64,000 nucleotides of DNA from Combretum micranthum. Taxonomy: Eukaryota > Streptophyta > Magnoliopsida > Myrtales > Combretaceae. Shown here piece after piece: positions 39,161 to 49,891 of this stretch (position 1 is its first letter; every line of letters starts with the position of its first letter). The translations under genes were made by a program, and so were the position numbers. The stretch lies in assembly GCA_024138025.1 (NCBI GenBank), contig JAMXBD010003375.1, forward strand, positions 59,614-123,613, given 5' to 3'. Below the pieces are notes generated by a model. It did no database searches. It saw only the letters and a program-made list of their open reading frames with translations, and was not told the DNA's origin.

Positions 39161-40319
39161 GTGAGTGATTATAAAGCCGCTCCATTTGATTATAAGGCGG
39201 TAAATCATGCTTCAATGGCCATGGTTGGTGGCCTTACTCGCTCAGGAAGAGTTTATGAGTCGACCGGAAAGAATGCAACTGTGAATATGCCACAGCAGCA
39301 AAATGAAGAAGGAAGAAAGATGAAGAGAAGTCAGCATTGGCAAAACTGATGAAAGCAAGTGAATACAAGGTTGTCGAGCAGTTGGCCAAAATACCTGCCC
39401 AAATATCGCTCATGAGTCTGCTGATTAGCTCTAATGTACACCGTGAGGCTCTTTTCAAAGCCTTAGAAGAAGTGAAAGTTCCAGAAGGTGTATCAGAAGA
39501 AGCCTTGGGGCATATATCAACTCAATCTTTGCAAATGAGCAAATCATTTTCTCATCTGAAGAACTGGGAGAGGAAGGGATCAACATAACAAGGCCCTCTT
39601 CATCGTAGTCAAAAGCTGTGGAAAGATCGTCTCTCGAGTATTAGTTGACAATGGATCCTCTTTGAATGTGTGCCCCTTAGCCACTTTGAGCCTATTGGGA
39701 TTGAACCGTCAGACATCAAACCAAGCTCTACTGTGGTTCGTGCTTTTGATGGATCAAAAAGAGATATAATAGGTGAAGTGGAGTTAGAAGTCACCATCGG
39801 GCCTCAAACTTTCATTATTCCTTTCCAAGTGATTGATATCCCCAGAACATTCAATCTGCTGTTGGGAAGACCATGGATCCATGCTGCCAGCAATACCATC
39901 AAGCCTGCACCAGAAGGTTAAGTTCATAGCCAATGGTCAACTCATCACTGTTATGGGAGAACAGGATTATGCCATTTACAAGGAGACAGCTGTCCCTTAC
40001 ATTGGAAAAGAAGGAGAAGAAGACTTCGGGCTCCAAATGTTTGACGAAGTCATGATGAATGATGAAAAAGAAGCTCAGGTGGGAACCTTTGGACTGGGTT
40101 ATTCCCCCACTTGTGCTGAAGTGGCGAAATGAAAAACCAAATGAGAAGGAGGAAGCTCGACAAGGAATGATCCAATCATCAAAATCCTCACATCAGCCAT
40201 TCCTTTCCAAAGCCACATCATATCCAGCAGCCAGATGATATCAAAGAAGATGCTTCATCCAAAGAAATGATCTTGAGAAATTGGTTCTCTGTGCCTTGCG
40301 CTAGTATTAAGTCTTTTAA
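39161..40319 (+). pseudogene. Protease and protease-RT linker of the Tat-group element, frameshifted
   Basis: Aspartic protease would process the Gag-Pol precursor. The active-site segment VLVDNGSSLNVCP is at about 39636-39674, with D-N-G in place of the more usual D-T/S-G, a form I recall from Tat-group elements. After a shift near 39690 comes VRAFDGSKRDIIGEVEL and the conserved flap-distal LLGRPWIHAA (about 39856-39885). Another shift near 39910 leads into the linker VKFIANGQLITVMGEQDYA (to about 40132). A further frame carries on to RNWFSVPCASIKSF just before a GTAAGA donor-like site at 40320. The upstream part (39161-39588) is a Ser/Lys-rich and helical Gag-protease spacer. Confidence 0.7.
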
Positions 40320-40474
40320 GTAAGAACTTATCTAAGACTAGATTTGTGTTTTGTGTTTTTCAGTATTATGTGATGCTCAAATAAGTGTACTTAAACACCG
40401 TCCCAGTTTAATGAAATTTATTTCTGTTTGTGCTTTCACATATTCTCATACATTCCTCATTCATATTCAACCAG
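40320..40474 (+). other. Candidate spliced intron between gag-pro and RT
   Basis: Ogre-type elements are known to splice an intron between gag-protease and the RT frame. Here a GTAAGA donor-like site (40320) lies at the end of the linker frame, and a pyrimidine-rich ATATTCAACCAG acceptor-like site ends at 40474. Joining them keeps the frame across the stop at 40321-40323. A second possible acceptor, TGTTTTTCAG, ends at 40363. Inference only. Confidence 0.4.
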
Positions 40475-41835
40475 ATTCGACAATTGTGATGAAGTTCAGG
40501 GATATCTCGCGCGTATAATTAATGAAAATATCAATATCACCTCTAACTCTACTGGGTTAGACGTTGAAGATGATATTGATTATCAATTTAGAACACAAGA
40601 AATTTGGCAAAATTTTGAACAAGGAAGGATTGAAATTCCCGAAACCATTGAAGTGATTAATTTGGGAACAAGTGAAAACCCTAGGAATCTGAGGATAGGG
40701 GGAAAATTGCCTGAGAGCACGGCACAAGATTTAACCAAGTTACTAGCCGAATACTTGGATGTTTTTGCATGGTCGTATAGCGATATGCCTGGTTTAGACC
40801 CATCCATTGTGGTTCACAAATTGCCAACAAAGGAGGATTTTAAACCTATAAAGCAAAAATTAAGGCGATTTAGGCCGGATTTACTCCTCCAAATCAAGGA
40901 TGAAGTAAAAAAGTTGCTTGAAGTAGGATTCATTGAGGTTTCTGATTATTCGGATTGGGTATCAAATATAGTGCCAGTACTTAAGAAAAACGGGAAAGTA
41001 AGAATCTGTGTGGATTTCAGAGATCTAAACAAAGCAACCCCGAAAGATAATTTCCCGTTGCCTCACATCGATGTTTTAGTAGACAATACCGCTGGAAATC
41101 ATCTATTTTCATTCATGGATGGATTTTCAGGGTATAATCAGATATTAATGGCCGAAGAAGATAAGGTCAAAACCACATTTGTTACAGCCTGGGGAACTTT
41201 TGTTACAAGTCATGCCTTTCGGTCTCAAGAATGCCGGGGCAACTTATCAACGAGCAATGCTTGCTATACTTCATGATATGATGCACAAAGAGGTGGAAGT
41301 ATATGTAGATGACATGATCGCCAAGACAAAGGAAGGAGATGATCATGTAGTGGTGTTAAGGAAGCTTTTTGAAAGATTAAGGAAGTTTCAGTTGAAATTG
41401 AATCCAGAAAAATGCACTTTCGGAGTGACATCTGGAAAATTATTAGGATTCATGGTTAGCCAAAAGGGATAGAAATCGATCCTGATAAAGTCAAGGCGAT
41501 TCAGGATTTGCCTCCACCAAAAACATTAAAGGAAATCAGAGGCCTCTTGGGAAGATTGAATTACATTGCTCGATTCATATCACAGTTGACTGATAAGTGC
41601 CAACCGCTGTTTAAACTGCTGAAGAAGAATGCCCTAATTGAATGGAATGACGAATGTGAAAAAGCCTTTAATCGGATAAAGCAATATCTGACGAATCCAC
41701 CAGTACTGGTTACTCCAAAACCGGGGAAACCGTTGTTCTTGTACTTGACAATTCTTCCTGAATCCATGGGTTGTGTCTCGGGCAAAAAGATGAGGAAGGA
41801 AAAGAAAGAGCTGTTTACTACTTAAGCAAGAAATT
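40428..41835 (+). pseudogene. Reverse transcriptase of the Tat-group element, frameshifted
   Basis: RT copies the element RNA to DNA in the particle. The frame 40428-41276 holds an RT-connecting region, then WVSNIVPVLKKNGKVRICVD and FRDLNKATPKDNFPLPHID, and FSFMDGFSGYNQI with the first catalytic Asp. A shift near 41203 leads to LLQVMPFGLKNAGATYQRAM and the catalytic YVDDM (41302-41316). A stop at 41470 is bypassed by another shift to IDPDKVKAIQDLPPP, followed by the thumb/connection region (GLLGRLNYIARFI, KCQPLFKLLKK, WNDECEKAF). All RT signature blocks are present in order, and only indels break them. Confidence 0.85.
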
Positions 41836-42095
41836 CTCAAATGGAGAACAAAAGTATTCAGAGATAGAAAAACCTGCTGTGCATTAGTATGGGTTATGCA
41901 CAGACTTAGGCAGTATACGCTCTTCTACTCGATCGAGTTGATTACGAAGCATGATCCATTGCGATACTTAGCACGCAAACCGGCTTTGGTTGGTCGAATC
42001 TCGAAATGGCAGATGCTACTTTCTGAATTTGATATCATTATGTAAGTCAAAGTTCAGTCAAAGGACAAGTTTTAGCTGATCAACTCGCAAAGCCC
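41735..42095 (+). pseudogene. Original (Ty3-type) RNase H, degenerate
   Basis: Follows RT directly. After LFLYLTILPESMGCV the frame shifts near 41775 to the RNase H body: GKERAVYYLSKKFSNGEQKY, SEIEKTCCALVWVMHRLRQY, and LITKHDPLRYLARKPAL. The first catalytic position, usually Asp in LYLD/S motifs, is Thr here, while the Glu of YSEIEK is kept. Loss of catalytic residues in this domain is expected in Tat elements, which carry a second RNase H. There is also at least one frame break near 41880 and one at 42042. Confidence 0.65.
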
Positions 42096-42175
42096 AGTTG
42101 ATGATGAAGAATTAAAGGAACAAGATCAGTTTCCAGATGAAGGCATCAGAATAACAGAAACAGAAGCGAAAACAA

Positions 42176-42631
42176 CAGTTGGAAGTTGTATTTCGATGGA
42201 GCAGCCAACGTATACGGGTGTGGAATAGGGGCAGTCCTTATCTCACCAAAGAAGAACAGTTCCCGGCATCAGCCAGATTAATGTTTCCTTACACAAATAA
42301 TGTAGCGGAATACGAGGCATGCATCATGGGATTAGAAATGGCAATTCAAATGAATATCGAGGAGCTCGAAGTGTTTGGAGATTCATCACTTATCATTTTC
42401 CAAACTCGAGGCGAGTTCAAAACTAAGGATCCCAAGTTGATTCCTTATCATAATCACTTGGCTGAGTTAGCAGGAAGATTCAAAGAAATTTCCTTCACTT
42501 ATGTGCCGAGAACTCAGAATCAATTTGCTGATGCATTGGCTACTCTGGCCTCTTTGATCCAATTCACTGAAGGAGTAAGAATACAACCTTTGCAAGTCCG
42601 AATAAGAAGTGAACCCGCATTCTGTGCGTGA
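42176..42631 (+). pseudogene. Second (archaeal/plant-type) RNase H of the Tat group
   Basis: The four acidic positions of RNase HI are visible: Asp in WKLYFDGAANVYGCGIGAVL (Asp codon at 42194), Glu in NNVAEYEACIMGLEMA, Asp in LEVFGDSSLIIFQ and Asp in NQFADALATLAS. A frameshift near 42245 separates the first motif from the rest (42250-42631). This additional RNase H before integrase is diagnostic for the Tat lineage and is thought to have been acquired and to have replaced the original domain's function. Best-preserved enzyme domain of this copy apart from the single shift. Confidence 0.8.
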
Positions 42632-42639
42632 TTGAATCA

Positions 42640-43888
42640 AAGAACCATGGTTTCAAGATATCAAAATTTTCTTGCAAACAGGTAGCTATCCTGAGTGTGC
42701 TACAAAAAAGGATCAGAAATCATTGAGGCGTCTGGCAAGTCATTTCTTGTTAAGCGGAGATACCTTATACAGAAGGTCATTCGATACAACCCTGTTGAGA
42801 TGTGTAGATGAAAAAGAAGCTCAAAAATTAATGGAAGAAGTTCATGAGGGAGTATGTGGACCTCATATGAACGGATATATGCTAGCTAAAAAGATTATGA
42901 GGCTAGGATATTTCTGGTTAACCATGGAATCAGACTGTATCAAACATGTGAGATCTTGTCATTATGTCAAATTTACGCAAACAAGATAAATGCTCCTCCA
43001 AAGGAATTACAGTCAATGTCACACCATGGCCGTTCTCAATGTGGGGAATAGATGTAATTGGGCCAATTTCGCCAAAAGCTTCAAATGGTCATCGATTCAT
43101 ACTAGTTGCAATCGATTACTTCACCAAGTGGGTTGAAGCTGCTTCATACGCCAGTGTGACAAAAGCCGTTGTGGTGCGATTCATCAAAAGAGATATCATT
43201 GCTCGATATGGAACTCCAGAAAGTATCATTACCGATAATGGTACAAACTGAACAACAATGCAATGACTGATTTATGTCAGCAATTCAAGATTAAACACCG
43301 GAATTCCACTCCATATCGCCCACAGATGAATGGAGCAGTAGAAGCCGCCAACAAAAACATCAAGAGAATCATTGAGAAGATGACGATTGCATACAAAGAT
43401 TGGCATGAAATGCTCCCATTAGCATTAATGGCGTATCGAACCTCTGTAAGAGTTCAACTGGGGCAACGCCCTATTCCCTGGTATATGGAACTGAAGCCGT
43501 TTTACCAGTAGAAGTTGAATTCCTTCGCTCCGAGTATTGGCTGAAACAGAGCTCGAAGAAGCTGAATGGGTTAGACAAAGGGTTGAACAGTTAAATCTTT
43601 TAGATGAAAAAAGATTACTGCCATGTGTCATGGGCAATTATATCAACAAAGGATGGCTAGAGCATTTAATAAGAAGTTAAGCCAAGAAATTTCCAAGAAG
43701 GTGATTTGGTTCTGAGAAAAATGCTGCCAAATGTGCAAGATTCCAGAGGAAAGTTCACACCAAATTATGAAGGACCATATATAGTGAAGAAGGTCTTATC
43801 GGGAGGAGCATTAATCCTTTCCCAAATGGATGGACCCAATTTAAAGGATCCTGTGAACTCAGATGCTGTAAAGTTGTATTATCCTTGA
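42640..43888 (+). pseudogene. Integrase of the Tat-group element, frameshifted
   Basis: Integrase inserts the DNA copy. The zinc-binding HHCC part spans about 42835-42985: EVHEGVCGPHMNGYMLAKK, then HVRSCHY, a frame break, and CQIYANK. The core has WPFSMWGIDVIGPISPKA (first Asp), IITDNGTN (second Asp, about 43230) and, after a break at 43250, PYRPQMNGAVEAANKNIKRI with the catalytic Glu. After breaks near 43460 and 43520 the C-terminal part resumes, with GKFTPNYEGPYIVKKV (the GPY/F-type module) and ends at TGA 43886. No chromodomain is seen, as expected outside the chromoviruses. Confidence 0.85.
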
Positions 43889-44216
43889 TCAATAAAATTT
43901 GTCATTTCAAGTGATCAATTGATTTTATTTTAATTAATTATAAGCAAAGTTGATATTCCTGAAATTCTCTGAAGTCGAATCAAAGCCTGAAATTCTTTGA
44001 AGTTGAATCAAAGCCTAACCCACAAAATTCTTCTGAATAAATTTCCAGCAAACACCATTTGAATCATCAGAAAAAGAAATTTGAGCATCTTATAATGCTG
44101 AATGAATGCGTTTATACAGTTTGGTCTGTTGATTGTTCTTATTTTTAAAAGAAAATATTACTGCAAGAAATAACTAATTTTGATAGAAAATTGAAGCATC
44201 CTTTTTATCATCAATA

Positions 44217-44288
44217 AAAAAAAGGGGAAGAAAAAAAAAAAGAAAAAAAAAAGAGAAAGAAAAGAAAAAGAAAAAGAGAAAGAAACCC
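44217..44288 (+). repeat. Purine-rich (A/G) tract in the 3' region
   Basis: About 70 bases of almost pure A and G (AAAAGAGAAAGAAAAG-like), between integrase and the minisatellite. Bases 43889-44216 hold no frame. Confidence 0.8.
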
Positions 44289-44345
44289 CCAGTGGATTGA
44301 AAAATCACAAATACCCCTCAGTTAGACAGATAGTCTAGTACTACC

Positions 44346-44599
44346 CAAATTCAAAATCCATCCTTTAGAGATGGTGACCCAAAATCCATCCTTTCGAGAT
44401 GGTGAAAAAATTCAGAAACCCATCAATTGAAGATGTGATCAAGACAGAGTTCAGAAATTCATCACTCAAGATGGTGATCAAGACAAAATTCAGAAATTCA
44501 TTCACTCAAGATGGTGATCAAGACAGAGTTCAGAAATTCATTCACTAAAGATGGTGATCAAGACAGAAGTTAGAAATCCATCTATTCCAGATGGTAACC
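44346..44599 (+). repeat. Imperfect tandem repeats of about 30 and 40 bp in the 3' region
   Basis: Two units of CCAAAATCCATCCTTT.GAGATGGTGA type are followed by about four units of roughly 40 bp with CAGAAATTCATTCACTCAAG and ATGGTGATCAAGACA. Confidence 0.75.
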
Positions 44600-44876
44600 A
44601 AAGCCCATTGGTCCGGCAAATGACCAAACCAAAGCCCATTGGTCCGGCAAATGACCAAACCAAAGCCATTGGTCCGGCAAATGACCAAACCAAAGCCCAT
44701 TGGTCCGGCAAATGACTAAACCAAAGCCCATTGGTCCGGCAAATGACCAAACCAAAGCCCATTGGTCCGGCAAATGACCAAACCAAAGCCCATTGGTCCG
44801 GCAAATGACCAAACCAAAACCCATAGGTCCGGCAAATGACCTAACCAAAGCCCATAGGTCCGACAGTTGACCTAGC
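44600..44876 (+). repeat. 31-bp minisatellite, about 9 copies, before the PPT
   Basis: Unit: AAAGCCCATTGGTCCGGCAA + ATGACCAAACC. The first seven copies are nearly identical (one lacks a C, one has ACT for ACC); the last two are diverged. Because 31 is not a multiple of three, it gives long spurious minus-strand frames. Confidence 0.95.
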
Positions 44877-45014
44877 AAAATCTCAAAGTCTAAACTCGAC
44901 AGATAGTTTAGCACAAGATAAAAATCTCCTTAAATAAAATTTGGAAGGAGAAGCTAAGCAAAAATTGATTGTCTTTTTGTCTTTGTGGCAAAAGTTTTGT
45001 TCAAACTTTACCAC

Positions 45015-45027
45015 AAAGAGGGGCAGC
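45015..45027 (+). other. Polypurine tract
   Basis: AAAGAGGGGCAGC directly precedes the 3' LTR start; it would prime plus-strand synthesis. Confidence 0.8.
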
Positions 45028-47607
45028 TGTAGACACCTAATTTTACCCAAATTAATTAAGGCTTAAAATTAATTAAACTCATTTTTCCAAAAGCCTTAAG
45101 TATTGATGAAGTTGGCTAAGTGATCAAGGCACAGGCCAAATGGCCTGTTGGTTAAACACATTGACCCAAACACACATTCAAGCTCAAGGACACAGGTTCA
45201 AACCCTAGCAAAGGCAAATTTTTACCTTTTTATTATTTTTGCCTTTGCATCTTCCTCAAATGTGACTTTTTGCCTTACTTTGCATCGGTTTTTAACTGAT
45301 AAAAATTATTGTCGAAATTGATGATGGAATTGCAAAGTGGTTATAGAATATGAAAGATTAGTGCAAAAACAACCCAAAAGTCACAAAATTCGTATAAAAA
45401 AAATAGAAAAAAATGCAATTTGAAAGCATTCAATTGCACATGAATGGGAGTTACAAAAATTGATGAAATTGGACAATTAATTTACATACATTGGATGAAT
45501 CTAACATGGAATATGAAAGCAATCATCAATTCATCAGTTACAAGAATGAATCAAGCCCAAATTATTGATTAAATTCGTGGAAAATCAAGAGGCAAAAATC
45601 GATTCATTTTCGAAACTATTTGAAACGTAAAATTGAGCTTGCAACCTATAAATAAGAGGTCCTAGGATCAAAAGGCACAAGTCAATTTCAAGAAAACACA
45701 TACATAACCATATCAATTCGAGATTCTCTAATTTAGGAAGAAAAATTCGAATTTTTCAAATTCGAAGTGATTGAATCGAATTTGATCAAAATTGAGTGTG
45801 TTAGGAATGTTAGAAACTTGATTTTAAGGTTTTAGTGTGCTTGGATTTAATCAAATTGATCAAATTAACCTCTGCAATTTTTTTTTTTATTTTCGGATTT
45901 GTGCCGCCGTACGACCGCCGCCGGGAACCGTCGCTTGCCGCAGTTCTGGGCGCGAACCGCCACCTTCAGAGGACGCGCCGTCGCAGCAGGAGCCGGGCCG
46001 ACAAGCTTCCAGCCACCGAGGACCACCGGAGCCGCCGGAATCCGCCCCGAAAAGTCGCGTCATCGTCTTCTTCACCCGCCGGATCTCCGAGATCCGACCC
46101 GAAGATCCGAATCCAACCCGGTCGGTCATCGGTCAACGGTCGTCGATCATCGGTCAACGGTCAACTCAGATCGGACGGTCCAGATTCAATCAAGCAGATT
46201 AGACGGCCCAGATTCAATCAAGCAGATCAGCGGCTCAGATTTGATCAAGCAGATCAGACGGCCAGATTCAATCAAGCAATCAGATGGCCTAGATTTCATC
46301 AAGCGATCAGACGGCCCAAATTCAATCAAGCGATCAGACGGCTTAGATTCAATCAAGCGATCAGACGGTTCAGATCGAGTTAACAAGATCAGACGATCCA
46401 GATCGGTCACGCGATCGACGCTCCAGATTTCGTCCGCTTCATCCAACGGTCCAGGTTAATCCGCATTATTTTATTAAATTTTATATATAATTATTTCAGA
46501 AAATAATAAAAAATAGCAAAAAAAAGTAAAAAATTTATAAAAATTCATAAAAAATTCAGAAAAATTCAGAAAAATTCAGAAAAATCCAGAAAAATCAAAG
46601 TATTTATTTTTCATATAAATTTATTTTTTGATATTTTTATTTTTTTGAATATTTTTAATATGTATTTATACATAAATTCCCTTAGAAATGCATATTTAAT
46701 ACATGAAAAATAATTTTAATATATTGTAAATTATTCTGGATATATTGTGAATTTATATGATGATTTAAAAAAAATAATAAAATAATAAAAAATAATAATA
46801 AATAAATAAAAATAATAAAATTGGATTTTCCAAGGAACAAAATTTCTAAAAAAAAATGATTTTCGGACTTAGAAAAATATGTTTTCATAAAATAAAAAAT
46901 CAATTGATTAGATCATAGGATCATCAAAAAATGATTTTTTATAAAAATTTGAAAATTTAATGAACTTAAAATGAAAGAGTTCAAAAAATTAAAATTGATC
47001 AACAAATTAAGGTTCTTTTTTAAAGAACTACATTTTGTCTGATCTCGATTAGCGAGTACGTAGGCACCTGCGGCGACATTAAAAAATAAAAAAAAAGTTT
47101 TGTTCTTTTTAGTAAATAAATATTTTGTATTTAAATATATTTGTTGATGTTTATGTTCTAAAAAATAATAAAAATAAAAATGAAGAAAGCACATAAAAAA
47201 TAAAAATAAATTATTTGACTTGTAAATATTTGTTATGTAATATATTATATTATATATTTTTTTTTTGAGCATGAAAAGGATAGATCATAAGTTTAAAATT
47301 CCAAAAGTGGTAACCGATTTGGTTTTAATAGGTTAGCCCCCGAATCCATGATATCTGGTTTTAAAAGTTGATTTTTTTTTAAAATCAAATTTTCGCAGAC
47401 TAGTAGCTAAGTTAGAATCAACCGACCCATTGATCCTAGTTTTATTTTTTCCCGATTTATATCGGGTGGCGACTCTAAATTTTTTTAAAAATTTCTTTTA
47501 ACCCCTAGTCAAGGATTCATGTTAAATGGGTTCGGTTGGTTTAACGTGAATCGGGTTAGGAGAAATGCACCAGATTAAGATTAAGTGGAAAAAATCCAGG
47601 CTCGACA
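45028..47607 (+). repeat. 3' LTR of the Tat-group element
   Basis: 2580 bp, from TGTAGACACCTAATTTTACC to CCAGGCTCGACA. It keeps the same order of parts as the 5' LTR: tRNA-like boxes (about 45141-45206), TATA-like box (45647), GC-rich block (45900-46450) and tandem units (46169-46408). It also has an extra copy of a CGGTCAACGGTC phrase near 46130. Many single-base indels separate it from the 5' LTR. Confidence 0.9.
46169..46408 (+). repeat. 27-28 bp tandem repeat in 3' LTR, about 9 units
   Basis: Same unit as in the 5' LTR (about 7 units there); the 54-bp length difference equals two units. Confidence 0.8.
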
Positions 47608-47612
47608 ATGTA

Positions 47613-48677
47613 CATAAAAAAAAAAATTGATTATGAAAATGGTAGATAAATATTAATTAAGTATGAATGCAGTAATAAGTATCAATATAAAACTAATTGA
47701 TATAGAGAAAGAATGTAATTGGGACTTTTAAAATAAATCTGCATAAACTATGGCATTCATAGAACGTACGGAAACTAAAATATGACTTATTTAATCGTAA
47801 ACTATAAGAAGAAATGATCAAATTCTAATATGTAGTAATAACATCTAAAAAGTAACATTTAGAACACTAACATAAAGGTCTGAATCCACTGATTAGAACA
47901 AAATTTAACTCTATCAACAAATAAATAATGAAAAACAAATGAACAATATTGATAAAGGAAAGCCTACTAATTTTATTAAATTTGATATTAATTTAAATAA
48001 AAATTAGATAAAAAATTAATTAATAATAAAGAAAAATGATATTAAATATATACACACACACACTTTATAACACAAAATAAATATAAATTAAAACTTAAAA
48101 GTATATATACTTTCTCCTAACTTTACATAATGGTATGAGACTAATTTTGTATTGTAATTTTCTTTTTAGCCTCTTGAAAATTTTATAATCACACATTACT
48201 AAAATTATAGTTAATGTTGAGTTGTATATATATAAATAAGCATTCTAAATAAATTTTTTTTTAATTTGGTTAAATACTTTAATACTATTGAACCAATTAT
48301 TATTATTTTTTAGTTTAAAATCATCTTATCAAAAACTAAAAAACATTTATTTTCTTCAATTTTAACTTTAAAATAATGTAATCATTAATTCCATAGAATG
48401 AAACTAGAACCATAGCGATAGTTTTGGTTTTGATTCTCAATTTTAAGACCCAAAACCAGTGCTTTAGGTTCTAATTCTATTTAATTTAGCAATCGTAATG
48501 ATGTCTATTTTGTAGATATTATGCGGAACAAATTTGAACTACTAATGTATAAAGGTTATGTGTGTGTGTGTGTATCCCATGAGAAAAGACATAGTACTCT
48601 TGAATTAAGTTTATAATATAATAATAATAAAGTTAAAAATGATGTCTCTAATTTTATCTATGTGAACAAAATCTTAG
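47613..48677. repeat. Spacer with a diverged copy of the 27.3-27.7 kb repeat
   Basis: From about 48070 to 48520 an ordered series of words repeats the right part of the repeat at 27290-27700: ACTAATTTTGTATTGTAATTT, AAATAAGCATTCTAAA, TGGTTAAATACTTTAA, GAACTAGAACCATAG-like text, and CGTAATGATGTCTA. The rest is AT-rich without a gene; a short TG microsatellite is at 48560-48574. Confidence 0.5.
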
Positions 48678-49072
48678 TGATGTGGGTGACATAGTGGACA
48701 TATATATGAACAAGAAAGAGTCGTCCAAGAAAGAGAGGAAGAAGCAGCACTAAAGCTACCCCCTTAAGCCACCAGCTTAAATGAATACACTGCTGACCTA
48801 AATGGGTACACCGCCGATGTATATGCCAATGTACATTGCATCATTTTGTCTTTTTAGGCCACCAACTTTTATGTAATTTTATCTTTTTAGAGTTTTATTG
48901 TAATAGTATAAATAGCCTGATAGACTTGTCTTTTAGGGTATAACATATCATATACTTTGAAAACCTAAATTTGAGAGAGTTCTCTCTTTAAGATTGCACT
49001 CTTTGTAATTTTTATGCGATTAAGATCATTTGGTGAGTGGTCTTGTTTCGTATATGCTTACTCATTGTGTCA
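48678..49072 (+). mobile_element. 5' LTR of a short-LTR Ty3/gypsy (chromovirus-like) element
   Basis: Begins TGATGTGGGTGACATAGTGG and ends CTCATTGTGTCA. It has a TATA-like TATAAATAG at 48907 and the T-rich R/U5 typical of plant Reina-like LTRs (GAGAGTTCTCTCTTTAAGATTGC). Three bases later comes TGGTATCAAAGTGGG (49076), like the initiator-Met PBS TGGTATCAGAGC. The element continues into a gag that is split by the 12.1-kb element and runs off the window. The 395-bp length supports a Reina-like rather than Tekay-like element; the clade is an inference. Confidence 0.65.
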
Positions 49073-49092
49073 ACGTGGTATCAAAGTGGGTT

Positions 49093-49172
49093 AATTTCTA
49101 TGGAGATGTTAGGAGATGATAGCTTAGCAGATGGTCATGTCCTCGACGTTGTTCGAGATGTAGAAGCCCTGC
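49093..49172 (+). pseudogene. Start of gag of the short-LTR element, cut by insertion
   Basis: An ATG at about 49101 opens MEMLGDDSLADGHVLDVVRD, 29 bases after the PBS-like site. The frame is cut at the CCTGC duplication (49168-49172), where the 12.1-kb element entered. The rest of this gag resumes at 61281. Confidence 0.5.
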
Positions 49173-49820
49173 TGTAAACCCCTAAATTTTCAGAATCGGT
49201 TTAGCATAAAACCCTAAACCGGAAGTCAAACGGAACCCTAAAAGTCAACAAAACCCTAGTTTACCGTATCCAACTAAATCCGGCATTGCCGTTTTCTTTG
49301 GCCCTAGAAAACGAAGTTGGAGCTAAAATAGTTCGTAATAACCATAGGTTTTATAAAAATTTTAGTTTCGCGAAATTCGGGTGTCCTTCTAACCCGATCG
49401 GACGCATTTCTCGAAAAACGTGTCCGGAAGCCCGGAATAGTAAAAATATTCCGAATATACCGTTAGACTCGTAAAAATATAAGTTTTCCAAAAATATCAG
49501 TTTCTCAATTTTTCGGTAAGTAAAAATAACATATATAGCCATTATACGAGTATTTTCTTACTACCGGTACTTTAATTGTCATATCTACTTTATATTACAC
49601 TATTCATTACTATTCTACACTATTCTTTTATCTCTACTTTTTCTTACACCTATTCTTACACTTATATAACCTATAATCTTTACTTTTTACCTTTCCCATA
49701 ACTTTATATCACATCTACTTTACATATTACATCTTTTATCTTCCAAAAAGTCAAAAAAATAAAACAAATCCCCCTCCCCCATGCATTGCCAAAGGCGCCC
49801 CCCCACCCCCCCCCCCCCCC

Positions 49821-49891
<71 letters not shown>

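Larger units (their letters stand above)
32803..47607 (+). mobile_element. Complete Ty3/gypsy retrotransposon, Tat (Ogre/Retand) group, 14.8 kb
   Basis: Two LTRs (32803-35276 and 45028-47607) enclose a 9.75-kb interior. The whole is flanked by a perfect ATGTA duplication (32798-32802 and 47608-47612). The order is LTR, PBS, extra ORF1, gag-protease, RT, RNase H, second RNase H, integrase, 3' repeats, PPT, LTR. The added RNase H between the usual RNase H and integrase, an ORF1 before gag, and large size are marks of the Tat group, which includes Ogre. Every coding part is frameshifted, so this copy is inactive as sequenced. The LTRs differ by substitutions, by many small indels and by tandem-repeat copy number. 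Nearby relatives: the solo LTR at 16850-20868. Confidence 0.9.

Noticed and set aside
44538..44914. Repetitive minus-strand frames with a recurring Trp/Pro-rich motif
   Set aside because: They are produced by the 31-bp minisatellite in all frames, in a 3' untranslated region.
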